64,000 nucleotides of DNA from Lachnospiraceae bacterium (GCA_022791755.1 JAAVZR010000003.1:26549-90548); one strand, 5' to 3'; positions 34,492 through 44,261 are shown, numbered from the stretch's first letter. Notes: generated from the sequence alone by a model not told the origin. Translations and numbers: made by a program.

Positions 34492-35625
34492 CTACTGAAG
34501 AAAATCCCGTATTCTCTTACTCCGCACCGGATTGCGCAGCTTGCGCAGAGCCTTGGCCTCGATCTGGCGAATCCGCTCACGGGTCACATTAAACTCCTTG
34601 CCTACCTCCTCCAGCGTGCGGGGATGGCCGTCCTCCAGGCCAAAGCGCAGCACAATAACCTGACGCTCCCTGTCCTTTAAATCCTCCAAAAGCGCGTCGA
34701 TATGCTCCCTGAGCATCACGGACTCCACGTTTCCCTCCGGCGTCACCGCATTGTTGTCCGCCACGAAATCTCCCAGATTTGAATCGTCTTCCTCGCCGAT
34801 AGGAGTCTCCAGAGAAGCCGGCTCCCTGGCGATCTGCATGATCTCCATGACCTTCTCCTCCGGCATCTCAAGCGCTGCGGACAGCTCCGCCACAGAAGGC
34901 TCATAGCCTAACTCCAGTGTAAGCTTGCGCTGCATTTTCGACATTTTATTGATCGTCTCTACCATATGTACCGGCACACGGATCGTCCGCGCCTGATCGG
35001 CCAGCGCTCTCGTCACAGACTGGCGAATCCACCAAGTGGCATATGTGCTCAGCTTATATCCTTTGGTGTAGTCGAATTTCTCCACACCCTTAATCAGGCC
35101 CAGGTTTCCCTCCTGCACCAGATCCAGAAAACTCATACCCCGGCCGGTATAGCGTTTGGCAATACTGACCACCAGACGCAGGTTAGCCTCGATGAGCCTC
35201 TCCTTCGCATCCTGGTCGCCATCTGCCTTTTTCTTCGCTAATTCCAGCTCTTCATCTGCTGTCAGCAGAGGAACCGTACCGATTTCTTTCAGATACATGC
35301 GTACGGGATCCTCTGTGCCAATGCCCTCCAGAAGACCGATGGCGTCCAGGTCGATATCCTCCTCTTCCTTGACATCGTCCAGAAAATCTTCCCCGTCGGG
35401 ATCCAGTACCAGCGTATCCTCCAGCAGGGAGAAGTCATCGTCCATCACACGGAGCACGTCGATCCCCTGTCCCTCCAAATAACGATAGACATTATCCAGA
35501 TCCTCCACCGACAGGTTTGCACCGGCGAACACCTCATTGATGTCATTGCTGTCCAGAGCAGACTTCTTGCTCTTTCCCAGTGTCACCAGCTTTTGTAAAT
35601 TCTCTAAAAATTTTTCTTTTTCCAC
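34492..35625 (-). CDS. rpoD: RNA polymerase primary sigma factor
   Basis: Vegetative sigma-70 factor of 377 residues. Region 1.1 is at the N-terminus ([20 protein letters not shown]), followed by an acidic linker. Region 1.2 has [17 protein letters not shown], region 2 has [20 protein letters not shown] with [20 protein letters not shown], and region 4.2 has [22 protein letters not shown] at 35625 follows GGGAG at 8 bases; the preceding TTG (35628) is a possible alternative. Many relatives have dnaG directly upstream; here a lipid kinase gene is found instead and rpoD has its own promoter. Confidence 0.97.
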   Translation of the reverse strand: MEKEKFLENLQKLVTLGKSKKSALDSNDINEVFAGANLSVEDLDNVYRYLEGQGIDVLRVMDDDFSLLEDTLVLDPDGEDFLDDVKEEEDIDLDAIGLLEGIGTEDPVRMYLKEIGTVPLLTADEELELAKKKADGDQDAKERLIEANLRLVVSIAKRYTGRGMSFLDLVQEGNLGLIKGVEKFDYTKGYKLSTYATWWIRQSVTRALADQARTIRVPVHMVETINKMSKMQRKLTLELGYEPSVAELSAALEMPEEKVMEIMQIAREPASLETPIGEEDDSNLGDFVADNNAVTPEGNVESVMLREHIDALLEDLKDRERQVIVLRFGLEDGHPRTLEEVGKEFNVTRERIRQIEAKALRKLRNPVRSKRIRDFLQ

Positions 35626-35695
35626 CAATAAAGCTCCCTTTCTTTTGGTCAGAACGATATGGCCTTTTGTAGGAGACACAATCTGTCAAATTAAC

Positions 35696-35724
35696 ATTAT
35701 ACTCACCGGACAACTTTTTGTAAA
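35696..35724 (-). promoter_or_regulatory. Promoter of rpoD
   Basis: TTTACA (35719-35724) and TATAAT (35696-35701) are 17 bases apart, within 120 bases of the start and between two same-strand genes. Confidence 0.75.
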
Positions 35725-35742
35725 GAGATTTTTGCGAAAATA

Positions 35743-36636
35743 TTATTTTTTCTTCAAGATTTCGACAGCCTTTGGAATAGTTTCGATCATAACCTCCGTC
35801 TGCGCGCCGCCATATTCGCCGTCGATGACCCAGTCCACCGGTTCCCTGCTGACAAAACGGATCTGTTTCACTCTGGCGCGGTAAATGTGAGGAGAGGAAG
35901 ACTCCGGCTGTAAAAGCCCCAAAAGCGTCTGTTGCAGGTCCATCGGGTTTCTGGGATTGCGCACCAGGAGCACCTCGTGAAATCCGTCGTCCGTCTTTAC
36001 CCTCTTCCCCTGCAGCCCTTTGATCCCCGCCACGCGGACTGAATTGCTGACCAGCCCCAGCAAAAATTCGTCCTCAAAGCTCTCTCCTCCCGTCTCTACC
36101 TGCATACGGTACGGCGTCAGCTCCGCCAGGCGCTTCACCCCCTCCAGCAGATAGGCCGGATGACCCAGCACCGCTTTCATCTCCTGGGAAGTCTTATAGG
36201 ATACGTCGGTGAAAGCGCCAAAACCGGCCACATACACAAAATGGCGGCCATTGAGCCTCCCCACGTCCACCGCAGCCGGTTCCCCTGACACGATGATTTC
36301 CGCCGCCGTCAGCATGTTCTTCGGTATCTTATGGGTGTAGGCAAAATCATTGGTGGTTCCGGTGGGGATATAGCCGATCACAGGCCGGCGTTCCACCTGC
36401 ATCAGTCCTTCCACTGTCTCATTCAGCGTGCCGTCTCCTCCGCTTACCACCACATAGTCCACCCGCCCTCCCCGACATGCCGCGATCCGGGTGGCGTCTC
36501 CCCGTTCCTGGGTAGCATGGATCTGAATCTCAAAATCCGCCTGCGAAAACAGATTGATAATCTCGGAGAGCTTTGTGCGAATCTGGGATTTGCCCGCATG
36601 GGGGTTAAACAGAAACAGCATCTTCTTTCTTGCCAT
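35743..36636 (-). CDS. Diacylglycerol kinase-family lipid kinase (DgkB/YegS type)
   Basis: This 297-residue cytosolic kinase phosphorylates diacylglycerol or a related lipid and helps recycle phospholipid head-group products. The nucleotide-binding signature VVSGGDGTLNETVEGLM lies near residue 63, GYIPTGTTNDFA near residue 88 and the C-terminal VDWVIDGEYGGA near residue 272. It starts 1 base after the DUF3810 gene stop, so the two are coupled. Confidence 0.92.
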   Translation of the reverse strand: MARKKMLFLFNPHAGKSQIRTKLSEIINLFSQADFEIQIHATQERGDATRIAACRGGRVDYVVVSGGDGTLNETVEGLMQVERRPVIGYIPTGTTNDFAYTHKIPKNMLTAAEIIVSGEPAAVDVGRLNGRHFVYVAGFGAFTDVSYKTSQEMKAVLGHPAYLLEGVKRLAELTPYRMQVETGGESFEDEFLLGLVSNSVRVAGIKGLQGKRVKTDDGFHEVLLVRNPRNPMDLQQTLLGLLQPESSSPHIYRARVKQIRFVSREPVDWVIDGEYGGAQTEVMIETIPKAVEILKKK

Positions 36637-36637
36637 A

Positions 36638-37741
36638 TCACGGCCTCCCTTCCCGGTACATCGAAAGCAGAAGATCTACCATACGTCCATAGCTTTTCAC
36701 GCCATCCTCCTGTTTATTCGCTTTCAGATACGCATCGTTGACCTGGCTGGATACTTCCGCCACTTTTCCGTCGAATTGCCGCCAGAATGCGCTGTCCGCC
36801 GCCAAATCCCTCTTTGCCATATCGCACAGACTGTCATAAATCTCCCGGTACTCCTCCTCACCGCCGTCCCGGTAAAGGGCATTGCTGCTGTGAATGTACG
36901 CCAGAATCGCCCCGCTGTAGATAAAACGGGGGTCTCCCGATTGCACGCAGGCCAGCCAGGCAATAAAATTAGCCTCGTCTTCCCGCATAAACCCCCGAAG
37001 ATGAGACAGCTCATGACACATGGTGACCGGTATATCCACATCCGGCATCTCCCGGTTATAGTTTGCCTCCAGCGTAAAGGGGGAGTATATCCCCTCTATC
37101 TTCTGTACGGACAGCATCCGTGAAACGGCCACCGCCTTCGGCCGGGGATAATATCCCTCCAAAACCGGATATTCCTCTCCCAAATTCTCCATGGCCCGGC
37201 GGGCCTCCTCTGCAATATCGCCCTCCAGCGCCAGGCACCCGTTCTCATCCTGTGAAATCTGCCCGGCCGCATCGTTAATCATCTCCGCCAGCCAGGTGCA
37301 CAGCGCCGCCAAATCCTCCCGGGAAGAGGGCGCCGCAGAAAGTCCCGCCTCCACGGAAAAGGCCGTCCGGCAGTAATTCATTCCGCACCCCACCGTATAG
37401 GAAAAAAACAGCGCCGAACCTATGAGCAGGAACGCCCGGCAGGCCCGCATCAACGCCGGACGCCATCCAATGCGTCCGGACGCCGCCTGCCGGAGCAAAA
37501 ACACTGTCCCTCCCACACAGAAAAGCACCAGCCCGTAAAGCCCTATTTCCGCCACGGAAAAGGGAAATAAAGACCAGATTCTTCCAAAGACCTCCACCAG
37601 AAAGCGGTATACCGTCCCGGCATACAACTGGGCAAAACCCGGGACCTTCCTGGCCAGAATCTGGAGTCCCAGAGCCGCCGCAAGCAATCCGAGTGACAGG
37701 AATGTCGTTCCTGTTTTTCTGTTTCTTTCTCTTTTCTTCAT
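36638..37741 (-). CDS. DUF3810 membrane protein with metalloprotease-like HELSH
   Basis: This 367-residue protein has three N-terminal membrane helices (residues 10-30, 55-75 and 95-115) and a long extracytoplasmic domain. That domain contains MCHELSHLRGFMREDEANFI near residues 247-266. HELSH followed by a glutamate-containing DEANF segment resembles the zinc site of M48-like peptidases. The family is known as DUF3810 and has no proven function. It is the first gene of a pair with the lipid kinase, suggesting an envelope role (inference). Confidence 0.85.
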   Translation of the reverse strand: MKKRERNRKTGTTFLSLGLLAAALGLQILARKVPGFAQLYAGTVYRFLVEVFGRIWSLFPFSVAEIGLYGLVLFCVGGTVFLLRQAASGRIGWRPALMRACRAFLLIGSALFFSYTVGCGMNYCRTAFSVEAGLSAAPSSREDLAALCTWLAEMINDAAGQISQDENGCLALEGDIAEEARRAMENLGEEYPVLEGYYPRPKAVAVSRMLSVQKIEGIYSPFTLEANYNREMPDVDIPVTMCHELSHLRGFMREDEANFIAWLACVQSGDPRFIYSGAILAYIHSSNALYRDGGEEEYREIYDSLCDMAKRDLAADSAFWRQFDGKVAEVSSQVNDAYLKANKQEDGVKSYGRMVDLLLSMYREGRP

Positions 37742-37821
37742 TTGCCGGCAGCCCCCTCCCCTTTAGCCGTATCATGTCTCCAGTATACACCGCCCCCGTC
37801 AAAAGCTCAATCCCTTTCGCC

Positions 37822-37850
37822 TTGCTCCATCTGGAAATCTGTGCTATGAT
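37822..37850 (+). promoter_or_regulatory. Promoter of aroC
   Basis: TTGCTC (37822-37827) and TATGAT (37845-37850) with 17-base spacing. The start codon of aroC is about 72 bases past the expected transcription start. Confidence 0.6.
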
Positions 37851-37927
37851 ATCTGTAAATGGCGTCAGACGCCAGAAGCATCTGCCCCCAACATCATGAT
37901 ATTGAAAAGGACATGGAGGATATACCT

Positions 37928-39028
37928 ATGGCTGGTTCTACCTTCGGAACCCTGTTTACCGTCACTTCCTGGGGCGAGTCCCACGGCCGTGGCATCGGCG
38001 CCGTCATAGATGGCTGTCCGGCCGGACTGCCTTTATGCGAGGAAGATATCCAGCGCTATCTGAATCGGCGCCGGCCCGGCCAGAGCGCCTATACCACCGG
38101 ACGCCGGGAAAAGGATCTCGTAACGATTCTGTCCGGCGTCTTTGACGGACGCACCACCGGCACGCCTGTCTCTCTTCTGGTTCCCAACGAAGACCAGCAC
38201 TCCTCTGATTATGACAAATTATATGACATATACCGCCCGGGCCATGCCGACTATACCTTTGACGCCAAATACGGCTTTCGGGATCACCGGGGCGGAGGAC
38301 GCTCCTCCGGCCGGGAAACCATCGCCCGGGTGGCTGCCGGAGCCGTGGCCATGAAAGCCCTCGCCTCTCTCGGGGTCACGGTCCGGGCCTATGCTTCGGC
38401 CATAGGTCCCGTAAAAGCCGACCCGGCTGTCTTTGATCCCGACGAGACCGGCCGCAATCCCTTCTGTCTTCCTGACGCGGACGCCGCCCTGCGGGCAGAG
38501 GCCTTCGTGCGCGAATGTATGGCCCGGGGAGATTCTGCCGGCGGCATCATCGAATGTGTGGCCGACTGTCTGCCTGCCGGTCTCGGACAGCCGGTATTTG
38601 ACAAGCTGGACGCCTGCCTGGGACGGGCCATTCTCTCCATCGGCGCCGTCAAGGGCGTCGAGATCGGCGACGGCTTTGCCGCCGCTGCCGCCACCGGTCT
38701 CACCAACAATGACGCCTTCGTAAACCGGAAAGGGATGATCGCCAAAAAGACCAACCATTCCGGCGGAATCCTGGGCGGAATCAGCGACGGCTCGCGGCTG
38801 ATTCTGCGGGCTGCCATCAAGCCGACTCCATCCATCGGCGCCGTCCAGGAGACGGTCAGCCGGCAGGGAGAAGCCATACAGCTCTCCATCCACGGCCGTC
38901 ACGACCCGCTGATCGTGCCCCGGGCCGTGGTGGTGGTGGAAGCCATGACAGCCATCACGCTGTTTGATCTGCTGCTGCAAAATATGACCTGCCGGATGGA
39001 GTATCTGGAACAGATTTATAAAAAATAA
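37928..39028 (+). CDS. aroC: Chorismate synthase
   Basis: Forms chorismate from EPSP, with reduced FMN as cofactor. The 366 residues begin MAGSTFGTLFTVTSWGESHG (first AroC signature). DHRGGGRSSGRETIARVAAG near residue 118 and RHDPLIVPRAVVVVEAM near residue 325 follow. ATG 37928 has GGAGG at 8 bases; codons further upstream are not family-like. It stands alone on the plus strand. aroB lies 9 kb away in this window on the other strand. Confidence 0.97.
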   Translation: MAGSTFGTLFTVTSWGESHGRGIGAVIDGCPAGLPLCEEDIQRYLNRRRPGQSAYTTGRREKDLVTILSGVFDGRTTGTPVSLLVPNEDQHSSDYDKLYDIYRPGHADYTFDAKYGFRDHRGGGRSSGRETIARVAAGAVAMKALASLGVTVRAYASAIGPVKADPAVFDPDETGRNPFCLPDADAALRAEAFVRECMARGDSAGGIIECVADCLPAGLGQPVFDKLDACLGRAILSIGAVKGVEIGDGFAAAAATGLTNNDAFVNRKGMIAKKTNHSGGILGGISDGSRLILRAAIKPTPSIGAVQETVSRQGEAIQLSIHGRHDPLIVPRAVVVVEAMTAITLFDLLLQNMTCRMEYLEQIYKK

Positions 39029-39032
39029 CCGG

Positions 39033-39986
39033 TCACAAAAAATCCCCAAAATACTGTTCAAAAAAGTTCTCCGCCATCCGGTTCAAATCCTGCGAAAAGG
39101 CATAATAACGGCGTATAAAAGCTTCTCCCTCCGGCGTCAGAGTGGAGGAGCCGCCGCCCTTTCCCCCGTTTCGGCGGATCAGGAAGGGAAATCCCAGCTC
39201 CTCCTCGACCTTGTTCACCAGCTTCCAGCCCTTGCTGTAGGACATATGCATCTCCTGGCAGGCCGCCAGAATCGAACCGGTCTGCCCGATTCTCACAAGA
39301 AAATCCGCAATGCCCGGTCCAAAAAAATCCTCCTGTTTTCCCAGCATCAGCTTCATCTGAAAATTCAGCTCCCGCGTCTCTTTCTGCCGTCTGGCGTATT
39401 CCTCCAGCCGCCGGATATCCTCCGGCTCCCTCAAAAAAAGCGTCACACCCTCGTCCCGTACCGAAACCCGGGTCTCCTTCCTCTCTGCCGGAAGCCGCAG
39501 GGTCTCTGTCCCCCTGTCCTCTCTCTTGTCTTCCGGCAGAGCTTTCCAGCCCTCTGTATCCAGCACGGCCAGACCGCCTCTCTGTCCGTCCAGAAACGGT
39601 ATCTTGATTTCTCCCTCTGCCTCCAGCAGAAGGTCCAGCGTCTCCGGCTGAAAGAAAGGCAGGTCTCCCGGCACCAGTATCACCTGACTGCACTCCGACA
39701 GCCTGCAAAACCCCTGCCGGACCGGCTCCTCCCCGCAGAAGCACAGGCCCACAGCCAGATGCGCCAGATGACGCTCCAGAATCACATGCTCCGGTCTGGC
39801 CACCACCAGAATCCTGGTAATCCCGGCCTTCTTCAAGGTCCTGATCTGACGCTTTATCACCGTACTTCCCAGTATATGAGCCATGGGAACAAACATATCC
39901 CTGTCTTCCGCCCCCTGACGCCGGTGACTGCTTTCCGCCAGAATCAGAGCTCCCACCGTCTCCGTCTTCTCCACACCCCCGCTCAT
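39033..39986 (-). CDS. Degenerate NTP-transferase domain fused to a ModE-type HTH
   Basis: The 317-residue protein has an N-terminal MobA/MocA-like Rossmann domain (residues 10-180: VGALILAES, GDLPFFQPETLDLLLEAEG). A linker helix and a ModE/LysR-type winged helix follow (residues 215-300: GQTGSILAACQEMHMSYSKG, then GGKGGGSSTLTPEG). The usual AGGxGxRMG nucleotide loop is replaced by AESSHRRQGAEDR, so transferase activity may be lost or altered. It overlaps lrgB by 4 bases. It may regulate or tune the LrgAB system, or serve a molybdenum cofactor pathway elsewhere; this is uncertain. Confidence 0.8.
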   Translation of the reverse strand: MSGGVEKTETVGALILAESSHRRQGAEDRDMFVPMAHILGSTVIKRQIRTLKKAGITRILVVARPEHVILERHLAHLAVGLCFCGEEPVRQGFCRLSECSQVILVPGDLPFFQPETLDLLLEAEGEIKIPFLDGQRGGLAVLDTEGWKALPEDKREDRGTETLRLPAERKETRVSVRDEGVTLFLREPEDIRRLEEYARRQKETRELNFQMKLMLGKQEDFFGPGIADFLVRIGQTGSILAACQEMHMSYSKGWKLVNKVEEELGFPFLIRRNGGKGGGSSTLTPEGEAFIRRYYAFSQDLNRMAENFFEQYFGDFL

Positions 39987-40675
39987 AAAAGCCCCGCTGC
40001 GAAAGGCGCCAGAACAGCGGTCAGCACACCGGCCACCACCATGGCCAGACCGCTCATGGCCCCTTCGATCTCCCCGATCTCCAGTGCCGCCACCGTACCG
40101 ATGGCATGAGCTGAGTTTCCACAGGCAAGACCAATGGCTACAGGATTTTTAATCCTGCAGACACGGCAGACGATCCGGGCCACGCTGCTGCCAAACAGAC
40201 CGGTGATTACCACAGCCGCCACGGTCAGTGAAGGCACTCCCCCAATCTCCGAGGAGACTCCGATGGCGATGGCCGTCGTCACCGATTTCGGAAGCAGGGA
40301 ATGGTATAATTCCGCATCCAGCCCAAACAGCAGGCACAGGCCGAGGATACACAGGACATTGGCCGCGATTCCGCTCAGAATACTGAGAAGAATCGCTTTC
40401 ATGTTTCTTTGGAGCAGGGATACCTGCCTGTACATGGGAATCGCCAGCGCCACTGTCGCCGGGGTCAGGAAATATGTCAGATGAGCGATTCCCTGATTAA
40501 AGGTCTCATAATCCACCCGGAACGTCACCAGAAACAGAATCACCGCGCCGGCCGCTATCAGAAGCGGATTTGCCAGGCTGTTTTTCAGCCTGGCAGAAAT
40601 CTTGGTGCCTGCCCAGAACATGAGCAGACCGAAGAACAGGCCGAAATAACTGGATTTTGCCAACATCTCATTCAT
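39983..40675 (-). CDS. lrgB: LrgB-family membrane protein
   Basis: This 230-residue protein has about seven helices. Typical LrgB motifs are LPKSVTTAIAIGVSSEIGGV near residue 128 and CGNSAHAIGTVAALEIGEIE near residue 184. LrgAB pairs were first described as modulators of murein hydrolases and are now known in several Bacillota as pyruvate or organic acid transporters. It overlaps lrgA upstream by 8 bases and the NTP-transferase/ModE gene downstream by 4. Confidence 0.92.
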   Translation of the reverse strand: MNEMLAKSSYFGLFFGLLMFWAGTKISARLKNSLANPLLIAAGAVILFLVTFRVDYETFNQGIAHLTYFLTPATVALAIPMYRQVSLLQRNMKAILLSILSGIAANVLCILGLCLLFGLDAELYHSLLPKSVTTAIAIGVSSEIGGVPSLTVAAVVITGLFGSSVARIVCRVCRIKNPVAIGLACGNSAHAIGTVAALEIGEIEGAMSGLAMVVAGVLTAVLAPFAAGLL

Positions 40676-41066
40676 GCTTCCTCTCCCCTCCTTCCTTTCC
40701 TGTCACGTCGTCCGGCTTTCGATCCCCCGTTTTCATCAGAAGCTCCGCCACCCGCCCCGTCACCGCCATAACCGCCAGGGTGCTGGCAAAGCAGATACAC
40801 AAAACGGCTGGAAGACTGTCCACATAACCGGCGATCACTGTCATCAGGCTCACACTGGGACCGATAAAGTAAAGAGACATCGTCGCAATCAGAAACGTCC
40901 CTGTCTTCTCCACCTTTTCCAGCTTCACCACCCCTGTCAAAAGCGCCGCAAACAGAAGAAGCAGGCCATAGACGCTGGCCGGCACCGGAAACGGCAGCAA
41001 AAGATTCAGAAGCTCCCCCAGAAACGAAGCTCCCAGAATGATAAGCAGCTGATTTATATATTGCAT
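40668..41066 (-). CDS. lrgA: LrgA/CidA-family membrane protein
   Basis: This 132-residue holin-like protein has four helices. LGELLNLLLPFPVPASVYGL near residue 16 is the LrgA/CidA signature. The cytosolic tail is charged (KTGDRKPDDVTGKEGGERKH). GAGGAGGACAAG precedes the start. It is the first gene of lrgA-lrgB-NTPase/ModE. With LrgB it forms a membrane complex that moves small organic acids or affects autolysis. Confidence 0.9.
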   Translation of the reverse strand: MQYINQLLIILGASFLGELLNLLLPFPVPASVYGLLLLFAALLTGVVKLEKVEKTGTFLIATMSLYFIGPSVSLMTVIAGYVDSLPAVLCICFASTLAVMAVTGRVAELLMKTGDRKPDDVTGKEGGERKHE

Positions 41067-41165
41067 CTTGTCCTCCTCATCCGCTCAAACCGGATCCTTA
41101 CGGCAGAAAATACCAGAACTGCACGCCGGACCGACCGTGCAATCCTGGTATTCCGTCTCCCGCGC

Positions 41166-42818
41166 TTATGCCTCTCCTAACTTCTGGATTGCCCGCAGAA
41201 TCGCCGGAACCATCTGCTTCTTGCGGGAAACCACCCCCGGCAGACAGACAATGTTTTCTCCCGTCCCCACCTCAAAAGCGGTCTCAATCAGGTCTCTCGC
41301 CCCGGCTCCCAGAAACAGAAGGTCTGTGGATTCCTCCGCAATATTCGTCAGCATAAACAGAAGAATATCCAGTCCGCTGCTCTTAAAGTTGCGTTCCATA
41401 TAGGGAAGCATCCTCTCTCTCAGATCCTCCAGCTCCCCTCTGTTCATGGAACTGATCTGAGCGACTCCCAGCGAAATATTCTGTATATTAAACTTTTTAA
41501 AATCCTGATAAAAGATCTCCTCATCCGTCTTACCGGACAGATTGCTGCCGGCTCCGAACATGCTGCCTGCCAGCTCCTCCAGAGACACTCCTGCGATCTC
41601 TGCCAGCGCCCCGGCCGCCTCCTTATCCACCGGCGTGCAGGTGGGCGAACGAAACAGCAGCGTGTCCGATACGATGGCGCTGCACAGAAGCCCGGCCATA
41701 GCCGGCTCGATCTGCACATGGTTTTCCAGGTACATCTGATAGACGATGGTGGCCGTGCAGCCAAGAGGCTGATTTCTGAAATATACCGGGTTAATCGTCT
41801 CGATACTGCCCAGCCTGTGGTGATCGATGATCTCCAGAATCTCCGCCGCCATGATCCCCGGCACGGCCTGGTTCTTTTCATTATGGTCCACCATAATCAC
41901 CTGTCTGGGCTTCATATCCAGGAGGTTGCGGCGACCGATCATTCCCACATAATTCCCCTTTTTGTCGAGAATCGGGAAATTGCGGTGGCGCTTCTTCGCC
42001 ATTATGGCCCGGATATCTTCCACATAGTCATCCATATGAAAAGCGATCAGATTATCTTTTTTCATAAAGTACCGCACCGGAATCGACTGATTGATCAGCC
42101 TGGCCACCGTATACGTGTCAAAGGGAGTGCAGATGATGGCGCAGCCTGCCTGCTTGGCCAGCTTCTGTATGGTGCGGGATACGGGAGACCCCAGGCAGAC
42201 CACGATACAGCCCGCCTTCATCTCAATGGCACACAGCTGAGACTCATAGCGGTTACCCAGAATCACCATATCGTGCTCGTCGATGTACTCTTCCATCACA
42301 TCGGGATTCGCCGCCGCGATAACCACCTTTCCTCTGTCAAAATAGGCGCCGGCATCCCCCACCACCAGCGTGCCGTCCAGCGTATCCAGAATGTTGCGGT
42401 AAGGCGTGTTGGCCACTGCCACCGTGTCGCTGTCATGCTCCTCCATGTACGATCTCGCGATATCGCCTATGGTGATCAGTCCGTCCAGCTTCCCCTCGTT
42501 CAAAATCGGCAGCGTCACCACATTCGCCTCTTTCATCAGGCTCCAGGCATTCTTCAGAGAAAGCTCCTCCGATACGCCGTCGATATGCTGTAACTCCACA
42601 TCGCGGACCAGAGGCTCCACTGTCGCCAGATAGCGGGGCTCTTCCACCCCAAAACGCCGCAGCACATAGCGGGTCTCCTCATTCAGATGTCCCGCCGACC
42701 GCGCTTCATAAGAACGCCCCGTGACGATCCGCTTTAAATTGGCATAGACAATGGCCGAACAGATCGAATCCGTATCCGGATTTCTGTGGCCAATGACCGC
42801 AACCGGTCTCTCCTTCAT
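41166..42818 (-). CDS. Manganese-dependent inorganic pyrophosphatase with CBS-DRTGG insert
   Basis: Family II (DHH-DHHA2) pyrophosphatase, 550 residues. The DHH half is split: IGHRNPDTDSICSAI near residue 8 and IMVDHNEKNQAV with IIDHHRLGS near residues 310-335. Between them lie two CBS motifs and a DRTGG domain (residues 70-300), as in the nucleotide-regulated clostridial enzymes. The DHHA2 part is C-terminal. ATG 42818 has AAAGGAGAAGG; longer versions overlap the aminotransferase. In these enzymes AMP/ADP inhibit and ATP or diadenosine polyphosphates activate through the CBS domains (family knowledge). Confidence 0.94.
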   Translation of the reverse strand: MKERPVAVIGHRNPDTDSICSAIVYANLKRIVTGRSYEARSAGHLNEETRYVLRRFGVEEPRYLATVEPLVRDVELQHIDGVSEELSLKNAWSLMKEANVVTLPILNEGKLDGLITIGDIARSYMEEHDSDTVAVANTPYRNILDTLDGTLVVGDAGAYFDRGKVVIAAANPDVMEEYIDEHDMVILGNRYESQLCAIEMKAGCIVVCLGSPVSRTIQKLAKQAGCAIICTPFDTYTVARLINQSIPVRYFMKKDNLIAFHMDDYVEDIRAIMAKKRHRNFPILDKKGNYVGMIGRRNLLDMKPRQVIMVDHNEKNQAVPGIMAAEILEIIDHHRLGSIETINPVYFRNQPLGCTATIVYQMYLENHVQIEPAMAGLLCSAIVSDTLLFRSPTCTPVDKEAAGALAEIAGVSLEELAGSMFGAGSNLSGKTDEEIFYQDFKKFNIQNISLGVAQISSMNRGELEDLRERMLPYMERNFKSSGLDILLFMLTNIAEESTDLLFLGAGARDLIETAFEVGTGENIVCLPGVVSRKKQMVPAILRAIQKLGEA

Positions 42819-42832
42819 ATCCTTCTCCTTTC

Positions 42833-44023
42833 TTACCCCAGATATTCTTCTGCCAGCATCCGAAACGCCGGCAGCGACCGGATCACCTTCTCCGTCGGGA
42901 TGCAGTAGGCGATCCGAAAATGGCCCGGACATCCGAAACCGCCTCCGGGAACCAGCAAAAGATCGTATTTCTTCGCCCTCTCACAAAACGCTTTGTCATC
43001 CGGCTCCAGCGACCGGGGAAACATATAAAAGGTCCCTCCCGGCTCCACGCAGGAAAATCCCATGGCCGTCAGCTCACGGTACAGTATCGTCTTATTCTCC
43101 TCATAGACCGACAGATCCGACGTATCGCTGATACACCGGGCCACCGCCAGCTGCATCAGAGACGGGGGACAGTTATGGCCGGTCTCCCTGGAAATCTGCC
43201 CGAATACATTCACGGCACAGCCGGCGTCCTCGCTGTCCGGGTTCACGGCCACATAACCGATCCTCTCTCCGGGCACCGACATGGATTTGCTGAAGGAGTA
43301 GCAGGTGAAGGTATTGGCATAGCAGGATGCCACATAAGGAGCCTTCACGCCGTCAAACACCAATTCTCTGTAAGGTTCGTCGGAGATCAGATAGATGGAA
43401 TGGCCATATTCACTCTGCTTGTCCTGTAGAATCTGCGCCAGGTGCAAAAGCGTCTCTTCCGAGTACACGACACCGGAAGGATTATTGGGCGTATTGACTA
43501 ACACGGCCTTCACCTTAGGACCCATCAGCCTCTCAAGGGCATCAAAATGGATCTGAAAGCTGTCCGTATCCGCAGGCACCACCACCAGACGTCCTCCCGC
43601 TCCCTCCGCATATGGTTTATACTCGGAAAAGTAGGGCGCAAAGGCAATGATCTCATCTCCCGGCTCTTCCAGCACGGCCCGCAGAGCATGGGCCACTGCC
43701 CCCGCCGCGCCGGCCGTCATGAAAATATGCTTCTCCTCATAGTGCATGCCAAATCTTCTGTTCAGCGAAGCGGCCACCGCCTGCCTGGCCTCACTGATCC
43801 CCAGCACAGGACTGTACCCGTGAACCGCCATGTCGTCCTGCGTTCTCAGGATATCCCTGATGGCGCCGTTAAAACGCTCCGGAGCCGGTACGCTGGGATT
43901 TCCCAGGCTGTAGTCAAATACATTCTCATAGCCGATCTGAGCCGCCCGCTCCTTGCCATACATGAATATCTTCCGTATCACACTTTCGTGATTGGTCATT
44001 TCCACATATCGGGAATTAAGCAT
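42833..44023 (-). CDS. PLP-dependent aminotransferase (class I/II)
   Basis: This 396-residue aspartate/aromatic-type aminotransferase has NTPNNPSGVVYSEE near residue 178 (cofactor-binding Asn), LISDEPYRELVF near residue 213 (PLP-binding Asp and Tyr), and Schiff-base Lys246 in YSFSKSMSVPGERIGYVA. The substrate cannot be fixed, although an aspartate-type amino donor is common in this group. AGGAGG precedes the ATG. It is transcribed ahead of the pyrophosphatase gene, 14 bases apart. Confidence 0.92.
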   Translation of the reverse strand: MLNSRYVEMTNHESVIRKIFMYGKERAAQIGYENVFDYSLGNPSVPAPERFNGAIRDILRTQDDMAVHGYSPVLGISEARQAVAASLNRRFGMHYEEKHIFMTAGAAGAVAHALRAVLEEPGDEIIAFAPYFSEYKPYAEGAGGRLVVVPADTDSFQIHFDALERLMGPKVKAVLVNTPNNPSGVVYSEETLLHLAQILQDKQSEYGHSIYLISDEPYRELVFDGVKAPYVASCYANTFTCYSFSKSMSVPGERIGYVAVNPDSEDAGCAVNVFGQISRETGHNCPPSLMQLAVARCISDTSDLSVYEENKTILYRELTAMGFSCVEPGGTFYMFPRSLEPDDKAFCERAKKYDLLLVPGGGFGCPGHFRIAYCIPTEKVIRSLPAFRMLAEEYLG

Positions 44024-44054
44024 AATGGCATCCTCCTGTTATCACCTGTCTTAT

Positions 44055-44083
44055 AATATAACATAATTCAGGAAATTTTTAAA
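44055..44083 (-). promoter_or_regulatory. Probable promoter of the aminotransferase-pyrophosphatase pair
   Basis: TTTAAA (44078-44083) and TATATT (44055-44060), 17-base spacing. The 44084-44267 stretch between it and tRNA-Leu shows no gene and no convincing terminator. Confidence 0.5.
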
Positions 44084-44261
44084 GGGATTTTGATATGGTT
44101 TCATCCTCCCGATTCCGGCAACAAAAAAACCAACCTACCAGGCAGTGACATGCGGGCAGACTTACAATCTGACACATCTGTTCCTGATACGTTGATCCCA
44201 TTGTTTTAAAACACTATTTTCCGGACGAAGCCCACCTGCCTGACAGGGATAAAAGAGCCTT

